64,000 nt of DNA from Ordospora colligata OC4. Taxonomy: Eukaryota; Microsporidia; Ordosporidae. This document shows positions 1 through 9,202 of this stretch, in pieces (position 1 is the stretch's first letter; every line of letters begins with the position of its first letter). The translations under genes and the position numbers were made by a program. The stretch lies in NCBI RefSeq assembly GCF_000803265.1, contig NW_014575405.1:62001-126000 (forward strand). Direction: 5' to 3'. Under the pieces are notes generated by a model. It was not told where the DNA came from. It searched no databases and worked only from the letters and a program-made list of their open reading frames with translations.

Positions 1-141
1 AAAGCAAAAATCCATGTGTAATGCAGTTTTCACATTAAATCTGTGTACGCAATCTACGCATTGTATACCGAGACGCCAATATGCATGTCAAAAGTAAACA
101 TGTACATTATTGAATGTAGAAGCCCTGAACAACATAACAAG

Positions 142-1575
142 ATGTCGGAATGCAAACGATTGATTGTCAACATAACACCGTCTTCGGTGTTGCTGAATGA
201 TGCACAAAGTGGTAGTGTGCTTGACATCAGTAGAAGATGCAAACCTGGCAAATGCTGGGATCTGAATGCACATGGAGTTTATGGAATGATTACTATTGGC
301 AAGTGCATGTATCTTGTTCTTATTGTTGATGGAATACATGTTGGAAAGATGTATGAGCACGCAGTGCATGAGATTAGGAAAGTGGAGATTGTGCAGATGA
401 AGGGAGAAGAAAAGCACGATCGTGAAATAATCAATGTGAAGAAGATTCTTGAGAACGCAGGGATATACTACAGTGAGTATCCATTGTACAAAAGTAAAAG
501 CATCCAGAATAGTGATGATGACTTTCTTTTTAATCTAATGCCAAGAAAAGCCTTTCTTGAGTACATCGAGAACGATGGAGATGATTGCGATGTATTTTTA
601 GTTTCATGTATTCAAGGGGGTTTTGGAGCTGAGAATTATCAGAACCTGTGCATGAGATTGGTTTCAAGAAGGTCACAACGACGTATAGGCACAAGATATT
701 TCAGTCGAGGAGCAGATGCACAAGGATATGTGTCGAATCACGTCGAAACTGAACAATTTGTGTATGATGGCGAGAAGACAACGTCGTATATGCAAGTACG
801 AGGTTCAATTCCTCTCTTATGGCAGCATGAGGTTGGTTATAGATATAACCCAAAAATTGTAGTTAAGGATGAGAAGGTGTTTGCTATAGCAGATGATGCT
901 TTTGTAAAGAAATACGGTGATGTGCTGTACCTGAACCTAATAAGGCATTCTGGATACGAAGGGTTATTACATGATGCATATAAAAGACAGCTTACAGCAA
1001 ACAGCAAAAAGGCAGTGCATTTCAACTTTTCTGAAGAAGGGAGAGAGTTAACAGAAGTGTTCCGACAAAAGATTATTCAGGCAGTCAATAAAACACTCAG
1101 TAAGCAGGGATATTTTGACTCTAAAGAAGCTCAGAAAGGAATAATACGCACGAACTGCATTGATTGTTTAGACAGGACGAATGTGGCTCAGTTTGTTATT
1201 GGAAGTGAAGTTTTAGGAAAGCAGCTCTCAGAGTTTGAATGTGAAGGCAAAGATATGCTGCGCAAGAAGTATAATGAGATGTGGATTCAAAACGGACACA
1301 GTCTGTCACGCCAATATGCAGGATCATCAGCACTGAAGAGCCATTTTTTGCGTGGAAATACAAGAAAGATCACTAACAAGCTATTTGATATGTCAAGATC
1401 GTTGAGAAGATACGTTGTAAACAGGTTCGGTGACCGAGGAAGACACATTGCATATCATATCATCACTGGTGATTGTAGTAAAGCTGGAATAACAACACCG
1501 AGTAATATAGTGATGAAGGCCAAGCTGTTTGTTGGGATTCAGTTGATAGTTGTGTTGTTGATATTATTCATATAA
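142..1575 (+). CDS. SAC1: SAC1-like phosphoinositide phosphatase
   Basis: Predicted PI4P phosphatase of the ER/Golgi, 477 residues. The Sac-family catalytic motif CX5R(T) is visible as CIDCLDRTN with Cys339 and Arg345. The protein ends in one hydrophobic segment (LFVGIQLIVVLLILFI) that would anchor it in a membrane; yeast Sac1 has two C-terminal segments and is longer, so this copy is reduced. ATG 142 is chosen because GCCCTGAA lies 16 nt upstream and it gives a yeast-like N-terminus; in-frame ATGs at 85 and 100 are alternatives. Its kinase counterpart Pik1 lies at 6665-8878. No other family competes, because motif and anchor agree. Confidence 0.9.
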   Translation: MSECKRLIVNITPSSVLLNDAQSGSVLDISRRCKPGKCWDLNAHGVYGMITIGKCMYLVLIVDGIHVGKMYEHAVHEIRKVEIVQMKGEEKHDREIINVKKILENAGIYYSEYPLYKSKSIQNSDDDFLFNLMPRKAFLEYIENDGDDCDVFLVSCIQGGFGAENYQNLCMRLVSRRSQRRIGTRYFSRGADAQGYVSNHVETEQFVYDGEKTTSYMQVRGSIPLLWQHEVGYRYNPKIVVKDEKVFAIADDAFVKKYGDVLYLNLIRHSGYEGLLHDAYKRQLTANSKKAVHFNFSEEGRELTEVFRQKIIQAVNKTLSKQGYFDSKEAQKGIIRTNCIDCLDRTNVAQFVIGSEVLGKQLSEFECEGKDMLRKKYNEMWIQNGHSLSRQYAGSSALKSHFLRGNTRKITNKLFDMSRSLRRYVVNRFGDRGRHIAYHIITGDCSKAGITTPSNIVMKAKLFVGIQLIVVLLILFI

Positions 1576-1714
1576 TTTATTATTGCTGTTTAGTGCATTT
1601 ATGCATAGTATGATAAATAGATTTGAAGTGATACTGAAAGCAATAATATATGAACCTGAAGTATATTTTATTGACGAGGAATAGCTGTAAATGACTGAAA
1701 AATAAAACCCTGTG

Positions 1715-2233
1715 ATGGAGACTGATTGGCAACAGAAGGAGATAATTGAGTGGGTTGGACTGGTTCTTGGGGAGAGCATGGAGGGAGCTGGGTTCCACGA
1801 GCTTTTCAAGGATGGAGTAAGATTCTGCAAGCTCCTGTGTAAGGTAACATCATTGAACATCAGATACAAGCAATCGAACCAGATATTTGTACAAAGAGAA
1901 AACATATGCTCGTTCATCAATGGACTGAAAGCACTGAACATGAACGAATACGAGTTGTTCCAGACGAATGACTTATTTGAGCGGAAGGATTTGAGGCAGG
2001 TTGTTATCTGCATTTATGCATTGAGCAGGCAGCTACAGAAAGAAAAGATGTTTGAAGGCCCGTTTATTGGGCCACATCTTGCCACCAAATCAAAGATTGA
2101 GTTTAGCCAGGAAGTGCTTGACAGAAGCAAATTTGCAATCCATCTGCAAATGGGATATTCAGATCCCGAAGTGTTTGGGGAGTCTAAGACTGTGCCTAGA
2201 TCTGTTGATGACCTGAAAACAAATGGCTATTGA
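1715..2233 (+). CDS. SCP1: transgelin/Scp1-like calponin-homology protein
   Basis: Small actin-binding protein of 172 residues. A single calponin-homology domain covers about residues 3-115; the FQTNDLFERKDLRQVV stretch near 90-105 is typical of transgelin, calponin and Scp1. A GPFIGPHLATK linker follows, then a degenerate calponin repeat (SKFAIHLQMGYS). EB1 also starts with a CH domain but lacks the LFE..D...V and calponin-repeat features, so transgelin/Scp1 is preferred. ATG 1715 follows AAACCCTGTG, a CCC box 5 nt upstream. The likely role is actin-filament bundling; actin itself is not in this window. Confidence 0.8.
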   Translation: METDWQQKEIIEWVGLVLGESMEGAGFHELFKDGVRFCKLLCKVTSLNIRYKQSNQIFVQRENICSFINGLKALNMNEYELFQTNDLFERKDLRQVVICIYALSRQLQKEKMFEGPFIGPHLATKSKIEFSQEVLDRSKFAIHLQMGYSDPEVFGESKTVPRSVDDLKTNGY

Positions 2234-2340
2234 TTAAATCTACAGTATTTCGTTTGTATGTTTATTTAGTGAAGTGCCTGATATCTAAAGAAATGTTAGA
2301 TGTTGATAACATTGCAGATGCTGCATTTAAATGTATTGAC

Positions 2341-2697
2341 TTAAGAGTATATGCTTTTACTCAAGCTTAATGCTTCTGCCCAAAAAAACATTTCTTCAAA
2401 CACACATACTCTTCGTGCAGATTTACAGTGAAGCCTGATCTCGCCTTTCTTTATGTATGGCTTACATATCAGTGAATAACATATTCCAGGCATAACTGAG
2501 GTTTCTACAACACTTACATATACCTCTCCACAAAAGTCCAATATCTTTACATAACTTTTGCCCGTTTCAATACACACACCCACAATCTCCACACTGTGCA
2601 CCACGTTTCTACCATACATTACTAATCCAGAAGCACTTACAAAACCTTTCAATGCATTTGACATGATCTTGAAAGGAGCTATGATGCATTTACTCAT
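2341..2697 (-). CDS. small OB-fold candidate protein
   Basis: A 118-residue protein I cannot assign firmly. The centre (VHSVEIVGVCIETGKSYVK, then ILDFCGEVYVSVV) has the beta-strand pattern of an OB-fold of the RPA2, Stn1 or Ten1 type: a V.IVG.V strand, a turn, then a strand ending at a D..G.V.V motif. There is no C-terminal winged helix, so a full RPA2 is excluded. It lies tail-to-tail with the transgelin gene and upstream on the same strand as nothing obvious. No CCC box precedes the ATG. The gene call is likely; the function is inference from strand pattern only. Confidence 0.55.
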   Translation of the reverse strand: MSKCIIAPFKIMSNALKGFVSASGLVMYGRNVVHSVEIVGVCIETGKSYVKILDFCGEVYVSVVETSVMPGICYSLICKPYIKKGEIRLHCKSARRVCVFEEMFFWAEALSLSKSIYS

Positions 2698-2801
2698 TCA
2701 AGCAAGCGCTATATGGACATAATTTGCATGAATATTTATTATGGCAATCCGGATATTCAACAGATATTCAGAATCATACATTTCTAAGCTATGCAAAACA
2801 C

Positions 2802-3413
2802 CTATATAACTCTATTTTTAATAACTACGCTCGATGCATGTATCTCGAAAACTACGTCATGTGGATCTTGAATAGGCGACTTAACTAGCTTGAGAATTCG
2901 TCCATCATGATCTTTAATGCACATATACTTTGTATTCACCATATATTCCCATTGCATCCCAAGCACTGGATTCTCTATACAAAAGTTTTCAACAACCCAA
3001 TTACCATAGTAGCATGTAACTGCAAGTACATCAATAAAGTACTTCTGATTCATCCTTTTGAGTCTGTTCATTATTGTAAACACCGATCTATGTCCCATGC
3101 TTCCTTGCTCTTCCGATACAAGAAGATGATCCAAGCTGTCTATTATCACAAGCTCAACACCTCTCTCAACAATAAGCTGCTCAATGCAGTTCGTCACAAA
3201 CATAAGTAATTGTGAAATTGTCGAAACACGCTTAATGATTATCCGGTCCATCTGCTCATGCGATGATCCGTGGTATCTATCTGTGCATAGTGCCTTTGTT
3301 GTGATGTAAATTGTCGAGCATGTCTTTGACTCTTCAATAGCAATAGCCGTTCTTCCAGTGCCTGGTGCTCCTGTTATTTCAGTCAATCCGTAATACTCAA
3401 GTAATCTAGGCAT
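2802..3413 (-). CDS. RecA/Rad51-family ATPase (Rad51 paralogue-like)
   Basis: RecA-fold ATPase of 203 residues. The Walker A motif is GAPGTGRT at residues 15-22, with Arg in place of the usual Lys before Thr. The Walker B strand is VELVIIDSLDH with Asp92. The N-terminal HhH domain and DNA-binding loops of Rad51/Dmc1 are missing, as in short paralogues such as Rad55/57, XRCC-type proteins or archaeal RadB. Likely role: accessory factor in recombinational repair. The Lys-to-Arg change may weaken ATP hydrolysis. The start follows AAACCCGG, 4 nt upstream, and shares a 66-bp divergent promoter with the V-ATPase gene. Confidence 0.7.
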   Translation of the reverse strand: MPRLLEYYGLTEITGAPGTGRTAIAIEESKTCSTIYITTKALCTDRYHGSSHEQMDRIIIKRVSTISQLLMFVTNCIEQLIVERGVELVIIDSLDHLLVSEEQGSMGHRSVFTIMNRLKRMNQKYFIDVLAVTCYYGNWVVENFCIENPVLGMQWEYMVNTKYMCIKDHDGRILKLVKSPIQDPHDVVFEIHASSVVIKNRVI

Positions 3414-3479
3414 CCGGGTTTGTGATTGCACATTTTATCAAGTAGGCCTTTGTGTTTGTTGCAAACCCTGGTATTCCTG
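3414..3479. promoter_or_regulatory. 66-bp divergent start-site region
   Basis: The whole spacer between two divergent start codons. The minus-strand gene has CCC (GGG on + at 3416-3418) just upstream of its ATG; the plus-strand gene has CCC at 3466-3468, 11 nt before ATG 3480. Both transcription starts must sit in or beyond these 66 bp. Confidence 0.6.
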
Positions 3480-3944
3480 ATGGTGGCCGATGACAGCAAT
3501 ACCACGCCATATGCAATCGTTTCAGTGGGCCTGGCAAGCCAGATGGCTCTGGCCGTGTACGGGGCATGCGAAGGTATGGCCTCGTCTGGTGCTGCATCAA
3601 TCCTACACAGCCAGAATAGATCAATCCTTGGGCCTACGTACTTTATCATGATAATGATCTCAACGATTTTCTTCAGTAGCTTTCTTGTTGCGCTAATTGT
3701 TGCAACAAACATAGACGCTACGCTGGATGTATCAAAGAGCGTGTCATATTTCTCAGCGTGCATGATGGTTGGAATAACATCTGCTGTTTCTGGAAAAGTT
3801 TGTGCTTGCCTTGGAAAGCGAGGATTCAGGATCCTGTCGGAAAAGCCATCATTCTTGCCAATCCTGATCATACTCTTTGGAATGATAGAGTTTGTACTAA
3901 TCATCGTGTTTTCATGTGCCTTGTTAATGGTGTACCAACCATAG
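3480..3944 (+). CDS. V-type H+-ATPase proteolipid subunit
   Basis: Membrane rotor subunit (c or c'') of the vacuolar proton pump, 154 residues, close to the usual 155-165. Four hydrophobic helices are visible, at about 10-30, 50-77, 90-112 and 124-152. The proton-carrying acid of the fourth helix is present as Glu137 (FGMIEFVLI). The glycine-rich packing motifs of helices 1 and 3 are eroded, which suggests fast evolution and leaves the c versus c'' choice open. The start at 3480 is set by the CCC box in AAACCCTGG; the upstream in-frame TTG is unlikely in this organism. Confidence 0.8.
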   Translation: MVADDSNTTPYAIVSVGLASQMALAVYGACEGMASSGAASILHSQNRSILGPTYFIMIMISTIFFSSFLVALIVATNIDATLDVSKSVSYFSACMMVGITSAVSGKVCACLGKRGFRILSEKPSFLPILIILFGMIEFVLIIVFSCALLMVYQP

Positions 3945-4068
3945 CCATCATATTCGAATGAATCGAATGCTAAATCATTACAAATAAAGCTTATGCAAGA
4001 CTAAATAATATCATAACTATCTTTTATTTTCAGAGTCTTGTCAATTACTTTTCTGTAACTTTGGCACC

Positions 4069-4175
4069 ATAATGTTACAGACATTTACACACATATTGGA
4101 CATTGTGATGTGCACCTAAATTTACACATGCATTGATATAATAATGTTATAGACATTTACACATATATTAAACAT
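4069..4175. repeat. imperfect 35-bp direct repeat, two copies
   Basis: Two near-identical stretches, 4069-4103 and about 4141-4175, both reading ATAATGTTAyAGACATTTAC at their left end and diverging slightly on the right. They are offset by 72 bp in the 265-bp gap between the V-ATPase subunit and the next gene. No ORF of note lies here. Confidence 0.7.
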
Positions 4176-4209
4176 CATCATTAGTTCCCCTTGTTGTTTG
4201 ATTAGATTA

Positions 4210-4464
4210 TCACGCTGCTAGTTTGTCCCTTGCTCCTGGATCACGGCCTTTTTCACTTCTGACATTCATGATGTAATCCCTAAGAAGCCTTACTTCTCGG
4301 TTGAATTTATCTTGCCCTGCCCATGCCATCAAATGATAGAACGACTTCTTTATACATTCATCCTCAGCTATCCCAAGATCCTCGCATATCAAATAATACA
4401 CCCTTAGGCCTTCTAAATCAAACTTCTTCCTCTCTTTTGTGTTTGGCTCAGGAGGAAGAAACAT
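4210..4464 (-). CDS. hypothetical small protein, 84 aa
   Basis: I do not recognise this protein. It begins MFLPPEPNTKERKKFD and is basic and probably helical, without cysteines in a zinc pattern, signal peptide or membrane segment. It lies 79 bp downstream of the N-myristoyltransferase stop on the same strand, so it could be a tail gene in a run of three minus-strand genes. No CCC box precedes the ATG and no 5' splice site is evident upstream. The ORF is short enough that a chance ORF is not excluded, but the composition looks protein-like. Confidence 0.5.
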   Translation of the reverse strand: MFLPPEPNTKERKKFDLEGLRVYYLICEDLGIAEDECIKKSFYHLMAWAGQDKFNREVRLLRDYIMNVRSEKGRDPGARDKLAA

Positions 4465-4543
4465 GTCTGTTTGTTTATTGCATTGCTTTTAGGCAGCTCT
4501 GATAAACAAATACCAGTTATATACAGATACTTCATGAATAAAC

Positions 4544-5599
4544 TCAAGGAAATACAAAAAATACCTTGCTCTTGTCTATTTTTTCCATTTTCCAATTATA
4601 GAGGTAATATCTTAACACTCCAGTTCCAATACAGAATTCATGCTCCTTCAGAAACAGTGCATTCCCCATTATATCTAAGCAATTAAACACATCACAACCA
4701 CATTTCTCTGCAAAATACATCAGATCATTCACAATCATGCGCAGGTCTTCACCTCCTCTATACCACATGTATGCGCCACGTATTTTCTTTCCACTCTCCT
4801 TCTCAACTGTATCAATCACAAAAAAACTTCCAAACTCGCTTATTCCATCTACTGACTCATGAACATATGTGTATATAACATCATCCAGGCATCTTAGGTC
4901 TGTAATGTTTTCATCCATCTCTTCATGCAAGGCGTGCTTTGTAATTTCCTTCAGGTATAGCATTCTTATCACTTCCATATCTTCGCTTCTTGCTAATCTG
5001 GTTCCCTTGCGTGCCTCAAGCTTTTTCACTGGCACCATCCGGTCACAGAAGCCTGCTTCAACAAGCCTATCCATTCGTAGCGGCCGATGATAGTATCTTC
5101 CTACACAAACACACGAAAAAAGCTCGTTCCCAGCTGTAAATACACCACGGTATATTCCATCTACGTTTGCTTGCCTCACTATCTCTTTAATAAGCAGAGG
5201 CGCAATCCGCTTTCCACGATGCTTCCTACTCACACACAGCAGATTCACACCAAGCACATTGTCATCTTCACCATTCACAACCAGCTTATGCTTTCTCCCA
5301 TAAATAAATCCTACCATCACTCCACTTTCTCTAAACACTATTCGGTATCTCTTGCCAGATTCACTGTTAAACATCCATTCAAGAAGCTTTCGTGAATACA
5401 TAAGACTGTGCCCTGAACTCACATCCTCAACATAGTTTCGTTCAAGAAACTCCGCTATCTCTGCAATATCACTTTGATTGTCAAATTCAAATCCATCAGG
5501 AAGTGCCTCTACATTAGCAGCTATTCTGTCTTCTTCGCTGATCACTCCACTTGCACCTCTATCATCCACTGGCTCATTACTCCAAAAATCATATCTCAT
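4544..5599 (-). CDS. NMT1: glycylpeptide N-tetradecanoyltransferase (NMT)
   Basis: Transfers myristate from myristoyl-CoA to N-terminal glycines of cytosolic proteins. The 351-residue protein has the two-domain GNAT-like fold. The acyl-CoA signature is seen at about 119-140 (NLLCVSRKHRGKRIAP followed by LLIKEIVR), and the family C-terminal signature YYLYNWKM is near residue 336. Yeast NMT is 455 residues; the N-terminal ribosome-targeting part is short here. The start is fixed by GAGCCCCTAG directly before ATG 5599. The WD-repeat-like gene upstream ends only 20 bp away. Confidence 0.93.
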   Translation of the reverse strand: MRYDFWSNEPVDDRGASGVISEEDRIAANVEALPDGFEFDNQSDIAEIAEFLERNYVEDVSSGHSLMYSRKLLEWMFNSESGKRYRIVFRESGVMVGFIYGRKHKLVVNGEDDNVLGVNLLCVSRKHRGKRIAPLLIKEIVRQANVDGIYRGVFTAGNELFSCVCVGRYYHRPLRMDRLVEAGFCDRMVPVKKLEARKGTRLARSEDMEVIRMLYLKEITKHALHEEMDENITDLRCLDDVIYTYVHESVDGISEFGSFFVIDTVEKESGKKIRGAYMWYRGGEDLRMIVNDLMYFAEKCGCDVFNCLDIMGNALFLKEHEFCIGTGVLRYYLYNWKMEKIDKSKVFFVFP

Positions 5600-5619
5600 C
5601 TAGGGGCTCCAACTCACAC

Positions 5620-6462
5620 TTAACTTCCCATCAGCTCGGAAATCTCCCTTGCTTCCTCTTCGCTCATTTCAAACCCAAACCCAATATCATAGACATAATA
5701 CATGTAATCAAGTCCAATAGAAATTATCTTGCTTTCAACAACAGTCACCCCAACTACATCTGCTTCATGGGAATACAAATTCTTTAGCCCTGTACCTAAT
5801 CTATACCTGATTCCATCCACATCTGCAACTATATTCTTACCTTCTGAAAAAAGATACTGACTATACATAGACCTGATCCATTCTTTCCCTTTGTATACCA
5901 CTACATGCCTTTCTAAATCGCTGTAGTCTTGCCTCATAACTATTCCATCTGCAGATCCTGTGTATTCTCCACACATGCAGAAAATCGATGTTTCATGTGC
6001 ACTCTTTCCAATGGTTGTGATGTTATCGTCGATACGTGCAACAAACGGTACTCCCATTCCACAATACATCACTCCCTCAAAAACACTCATGCATAACACC
6101 TTGTGTTCCACCTTATATGCATTGACTACAACCAGATTAAAATCTAATGCATAAACAAAATCTCCAACCGAAGCATAAATCAGGTCTTCATGCACAGCCA
6201 TGCACTTTACAATGTGGCTTCCAAAGTTGATTTTATTGCCATCCACAACTCCAACATCTCCATCCCAGTTTCCATAGTATAAGCGATTGTCTGAGAACAC
6301 AAGTGCAGATATAGGACCCACTGATTGAAACACAGCAACTGCAGAAGTATATGGCGCATTCAGTACATACAAAACACCATGCGCATCTCCAATATAAATA
6401 CACTCACCAACTGTCAGTACAACCAACGGCTTATTTGGAAGACGCACTCTTGCAATTAACAT
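5620..6462 (-). CDS. beta-propeller (WD40-like) protein
   Basis: 280 residues with repeated short beta-strand units: YIGDAHGVLYVLN, YYGNWDGDVGVVD, YASVGDFVYALD, YCGMGVPFVARID, TGSADGIVMRQ and others. These recur about every 38-42 residues, as in a seven-bladed propeller with eroded WD dipeptides. No catalytic residues are expected; such proteins scaffold complexes. I cannot say which WD40 family it belongs to; ribosome-biogenesis and vesicle-coat propellers are both possible. ATG 6462 is the first ATG in frame, with no CCC box. The stop lies 20 bp from the NMT start. Confidence 0.7.
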   Translation of the reverse strand: MLIARVRLPNKPLVVLTVGECIYIGDAHGVLYVLNAPYTSAVAVFQSVGPISALVFSDNRLYYGNWDGDVGVVDGNKINFGSHIVKCMAVHEDLIYASVGDFVYALDFNLVVVNAYKVEHKVLCMSVFEGVMYCGMGVPFVARIDDNITTIGKSAHETSIFCMCGEYTGSADGIVMRQDYSDLERHVVVYKGKEWIRSMYSQYLFSEGKNIVADVDGIRYRLGTGLKNLYSHEADVVGVTVVESKIISIGLDYMYYVYDIGFGFEMSEEEAREISELMGS

Positions 6463-6664
6463 ACCAAAGGCCAAATCATACCAAAACTTTAATCATGCTA
6501 AAACTCATTACAAATACTCAATAAGCATCCAACGAAATACTGAGTTGTTATTCGCATTCAATGCATTGAATTTAACACAATCAATCAGAAGTAGATGAAC
6601 ATTATAAATCGACATGTATCACTATAGAATTATTATGCGCATTACTATATACTTCTTATACTCA

Positions 6665-8878
6665 TCACAAATATCCGTATGAAAAGTACTGATATGAATC
6701 ATAAAGACCCGTTCCCATGTTGTTAAAGCTCTTGCCTATCAAATACTCCACATGCTCAGCAACTCCTGCATCATCAAGACTCAATTGGAATCTATCTTTG
6801 AAGTTGGCCAACTCCCTCGGATTAAAACACTCAGGGCTGGCGCCATCAAAAAGCATCTCCACCATTCTGAAGAGCCTGTGACTATGCCGCCTCAACGCCA
6901 GGTATCCCTGCAAAAACAACTCTTTAAACTCATCCATAAGCCCATCAAGAAGCTCAAGGTATTCCTTAGAAAACTTGAATGGAGCTCCCTCCACACAATA
7001 AAATCCTGGATGCCCACCCATTATGAATCCGAAATCAACATGGACAACATGTCCTTCCCTATCAATCATGATGTTTCCGTTGTGTCTGTCCTTTACTTGA
7101 AGAATGTATGTTGCCAAAGAGTATCCAACCAGAGAGCACAAGAAGTTCCTAACACAGTCTTTGTATCTTTCTCCATTCTGTCCAAAAGATTCCATAAAAT
7201 GACTTTTCAGAGAGTAATTCTTGCCATCCAGCATCATCTTCTGCTTGATCTTATGGATCGACATTGCATCAACAACTGTTTCAATTATTCCACACCTGCT
7301 ACTTACAAGATAGATCTGATATCCGTGAATCCACAAAGGTACATTCTCTTGTTTCCAAATCTGCTTCATCTCAAGTAGAACCTGATATGCAAGTAACTCC
7401 TGTTTAAGAGACTCACCAGTCTTAATTATCACAGATTGTGCACGCCATCCCTTTGCATGAATGAATTGTGAAGTCCGCTTCAGTTCGGCTGTTTTCAGCA
7501 TCCAACTACTATGATACTTGTATATCGATGGATCGTTACGGGAGCTTTGTAAATCATCTACTAGATTGCTGCAAACAACCTGGGCATCCTGTCCATATCC
7601 CTGAACGTCTTGTGAGAGATGCTCTGCAGAGTATGACCTCTTTTCCATCATGAATATTCCACGTCCAGCCAGTGGCTTTGCAAGCTTTATGTCTGCATTT
7701 AAATATTCCTGATCTGTGTGACTGGCGTCTAATTGTCTGTATTGGTGCAGAGATGTACCACTGTTGCTAGGTTTACCATTTTGTTTTATATGCTCTGTAT
7801 CTGTGATATGAGTACTTGAACACAATGTCTTTTCTTGCCTTTCTGTCATTAGGATCCTTTCAATCGATATCAACACGTTCTCCCTCACTACGTTTATTTC
7901 GCCCAGAGATGAAAGTCTATCGACAGCATCAAGCTGTTGTTTGAGGAATTGGATGTCTTTGTTACTTTCTAGACCACCGCATGGCCTGGTAATCTGCTCA
8001 GATGTTTCAAAAACAACAAGAAACGGCGAGCTTTCTGCAGAATCAAGCAGAAAAGATTCTTCAATCCTTGCTGTCAGAGCATGTCTCGTGGCATCTATGG
8101 GCAAAAACACCCTTGCAGGAAGATTGTGATTCAGTAATCTGATCTCCATTTCTAATCCACGTTTCCGAAGGTATCTTGGAAGTTTCATTAGCCTGTCTGG
8201 AATCTCAGCTAACGACTGGATAAACATTATACTTGACTCCAATCTGCTCCTGTTGAATGCATGACCAGAGCTTAGATCCTTTATTGGATTGATGTTGAAT
8301 GCATGCTTAACCTGAATGAAGGTATCCTCGTATTCATGAAGTTTTTTGAATAGTCTTGGATCAATAAACCAGGACACTACCTTTGCAAAGAACAAGAACA
8401 TGCCTTTGAGTCGAGGATATTCTTTCTGTGCTTTGGGGATGCACACTGTTCTGTTTAGTCTTTTTGTGTGTTTGTATTGCAACTCAAGGACAGAAATATT
8501 CCTACATGTATTAATTCTATTGTTGTCAAGCAGATCACATATCATGAAGTAGCAGAACACAGATTTGGTATTATTCTGTTCAAGAGCGCATCTAAGGTGA
8601 AAGTAAAGTGCACATGCAAACTCATTGCTTCTGGATGCCCAAAATCTCAGTAGCTTGCTCATTGGCCAGCTAATCTCATCACTAGATACATTTAAGAAGA
8701 CATGCATCAGCTGTGGAAGAAGATGTATTGGAGGCTTACAGTACCTGATTCTATTGCATATGTAGTGCTGAACACCTATTGATGTTGCCTTGTGCATGTA
8801 TGATAATGCAAGGCCGATGTCGGTGCATGTGAATGGATGAGAAGTGTTATCGAATGCATCTTTCGAATTCACTGGCAT
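6665..8878 (-). CDS. PIK1: phosphatidylinositol 4-kinase, Pik1/PI4K-beta type
   Basis: Makes PI4P at the Golgi or nucleus. 737 residues; yeast Pik1 is 1066. The catalytic domain fills the C-terminal third, with KDRHNGNIMI as catalytic loop, HVDFGFIMGGHPG as activation segment and APFKFSKEY after it. The end (GTGLYDSYQYFSYGYL) matches the type III beta C-terminus better than Stt4/PI4K-alpha. A lipid-kinase-unique helical region is likely near the N-terminus. The start follows GCCCTGCAT. A phosphatase for the same lipid, SAC1, opens the window. tRNA-Phe lies 66 bp upstream in the opposite orientation. Confidence 0.9.
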   Translation of the reverse strand: MPVNSKDAFDNTSHPFTCTDIGLALSYMHKATSIGVQHYICNRIRYCKPPIHLLPQLMHVFLNVSSDEISWPMSKLLRFWASRSNEFACALYFHLRCALEQNNTKSVFCYFMICDLLDNNRINTCRNISVLELQYKHTKRLNRTVCIPKAQKEYPRLKGMFLFFAKVVSWFIDPRLFKKLHEYEDTFIQVKHAFNINPIKDLSSGHAFNRSRLESSIMFIQSLAEIPDRLMKLPRYLRKRGLEMEIRLLNHNLPARVFLPIDATRHALTARIEESFLLDSAESSPFLVVFETSEQITRPCGGLESNKDIQFLKQQLDAVDRLSSLGEINVVRENVLISIERILMTERQEKTLCSSTHITDTEHIKQNGKPSNSGTSLHQYRQLDASHTDQEYLNADIKLAKPLAGRGIFMMEKRSYSAEHLSQDVQGYGQDAQVVCSNLVDDLQSSRNDPSIYKYHSSWMLKTAELKRTSQFIHAKGWRAQSVIIKTGESLKQELLAYQVLLEMKQIWKQENVPLWIHGYQIYLVSSRCGIIETVVDAMSIHKIKQKMMLDGKNYSLKSHFMESFGQNGERYKDCVRNFLCSLVGYSLATYILQVKDRHNGNIMIDREGHVVHVDFGFIMGGHPGFYCVEGAPFKFSKEYLELLDGLMDEFKELFLQGYLALRRHSHRLFRMVEMLFDGASPECFNPRELANFKDRFQLSLDDAGVAEHVEYLIGKSFNNMGTGLYDSYQYFSYGYL

Positions 8879-8944
8879 ATGCAGGGCGAGGATAGCAAGG
8901 AGAGTTTGTGGGTTTGGCTGGATCAGGCCTGTGTTTACTTTACA

Positions 8945-9016
8945 GCTGAATTAGCTCAGTGGGAGAGCACCAGACTGAAGATCTGGGTGTCCTGGGTTCG
9001 ATCCCCAGATTCAGCA
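8945..9016 (+). tRNA. tRNA-Phe (GAA)
   Basis: A complete 72-nt cloverleaf without intron. The acceptor arms GCTGAAT (8945-8951) and ATTCAGC (9009-9015) pair perfectly. The D arm is GCTC/GAGC, the anticodon arm CCAGA/TCTGG with loop CTGAAGA (anticodon GAA at 8977-8979), and the T arm CTGGG/CCCAG with TTCGATC. A is the discriminator base. CCA is not encoded, as expected in a eukaryote. A and B box promoters lie within the gene. Confidence 0.97.
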
Positions 9017-9024
9017 TTTCTTTT
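9017..9024 (+). terminator. RNA polymerase III terminator of tRNA-Phe
   Basis: TTTCTTTT begins right after the tRNA discriminator base; the TTTT at 9021-9024 is the likely stop for RNA polymerase III. Confidence 0.6.
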
Positions 9025-9202
9025 GCCAATCACACATCAACATCTTTATAAATCACAGGTAGCAAGTTACACACTATGAAATGCATTAAATGCGCAAACA
9101 CATAATATAAGATACACAAGCGCTTTGCATCATCAATCACCTGAAGCTCAGTAGTAAGTTCACTAATAACTAACAAGCAAAATATCGCTTTATTTGCATC
9201 CC

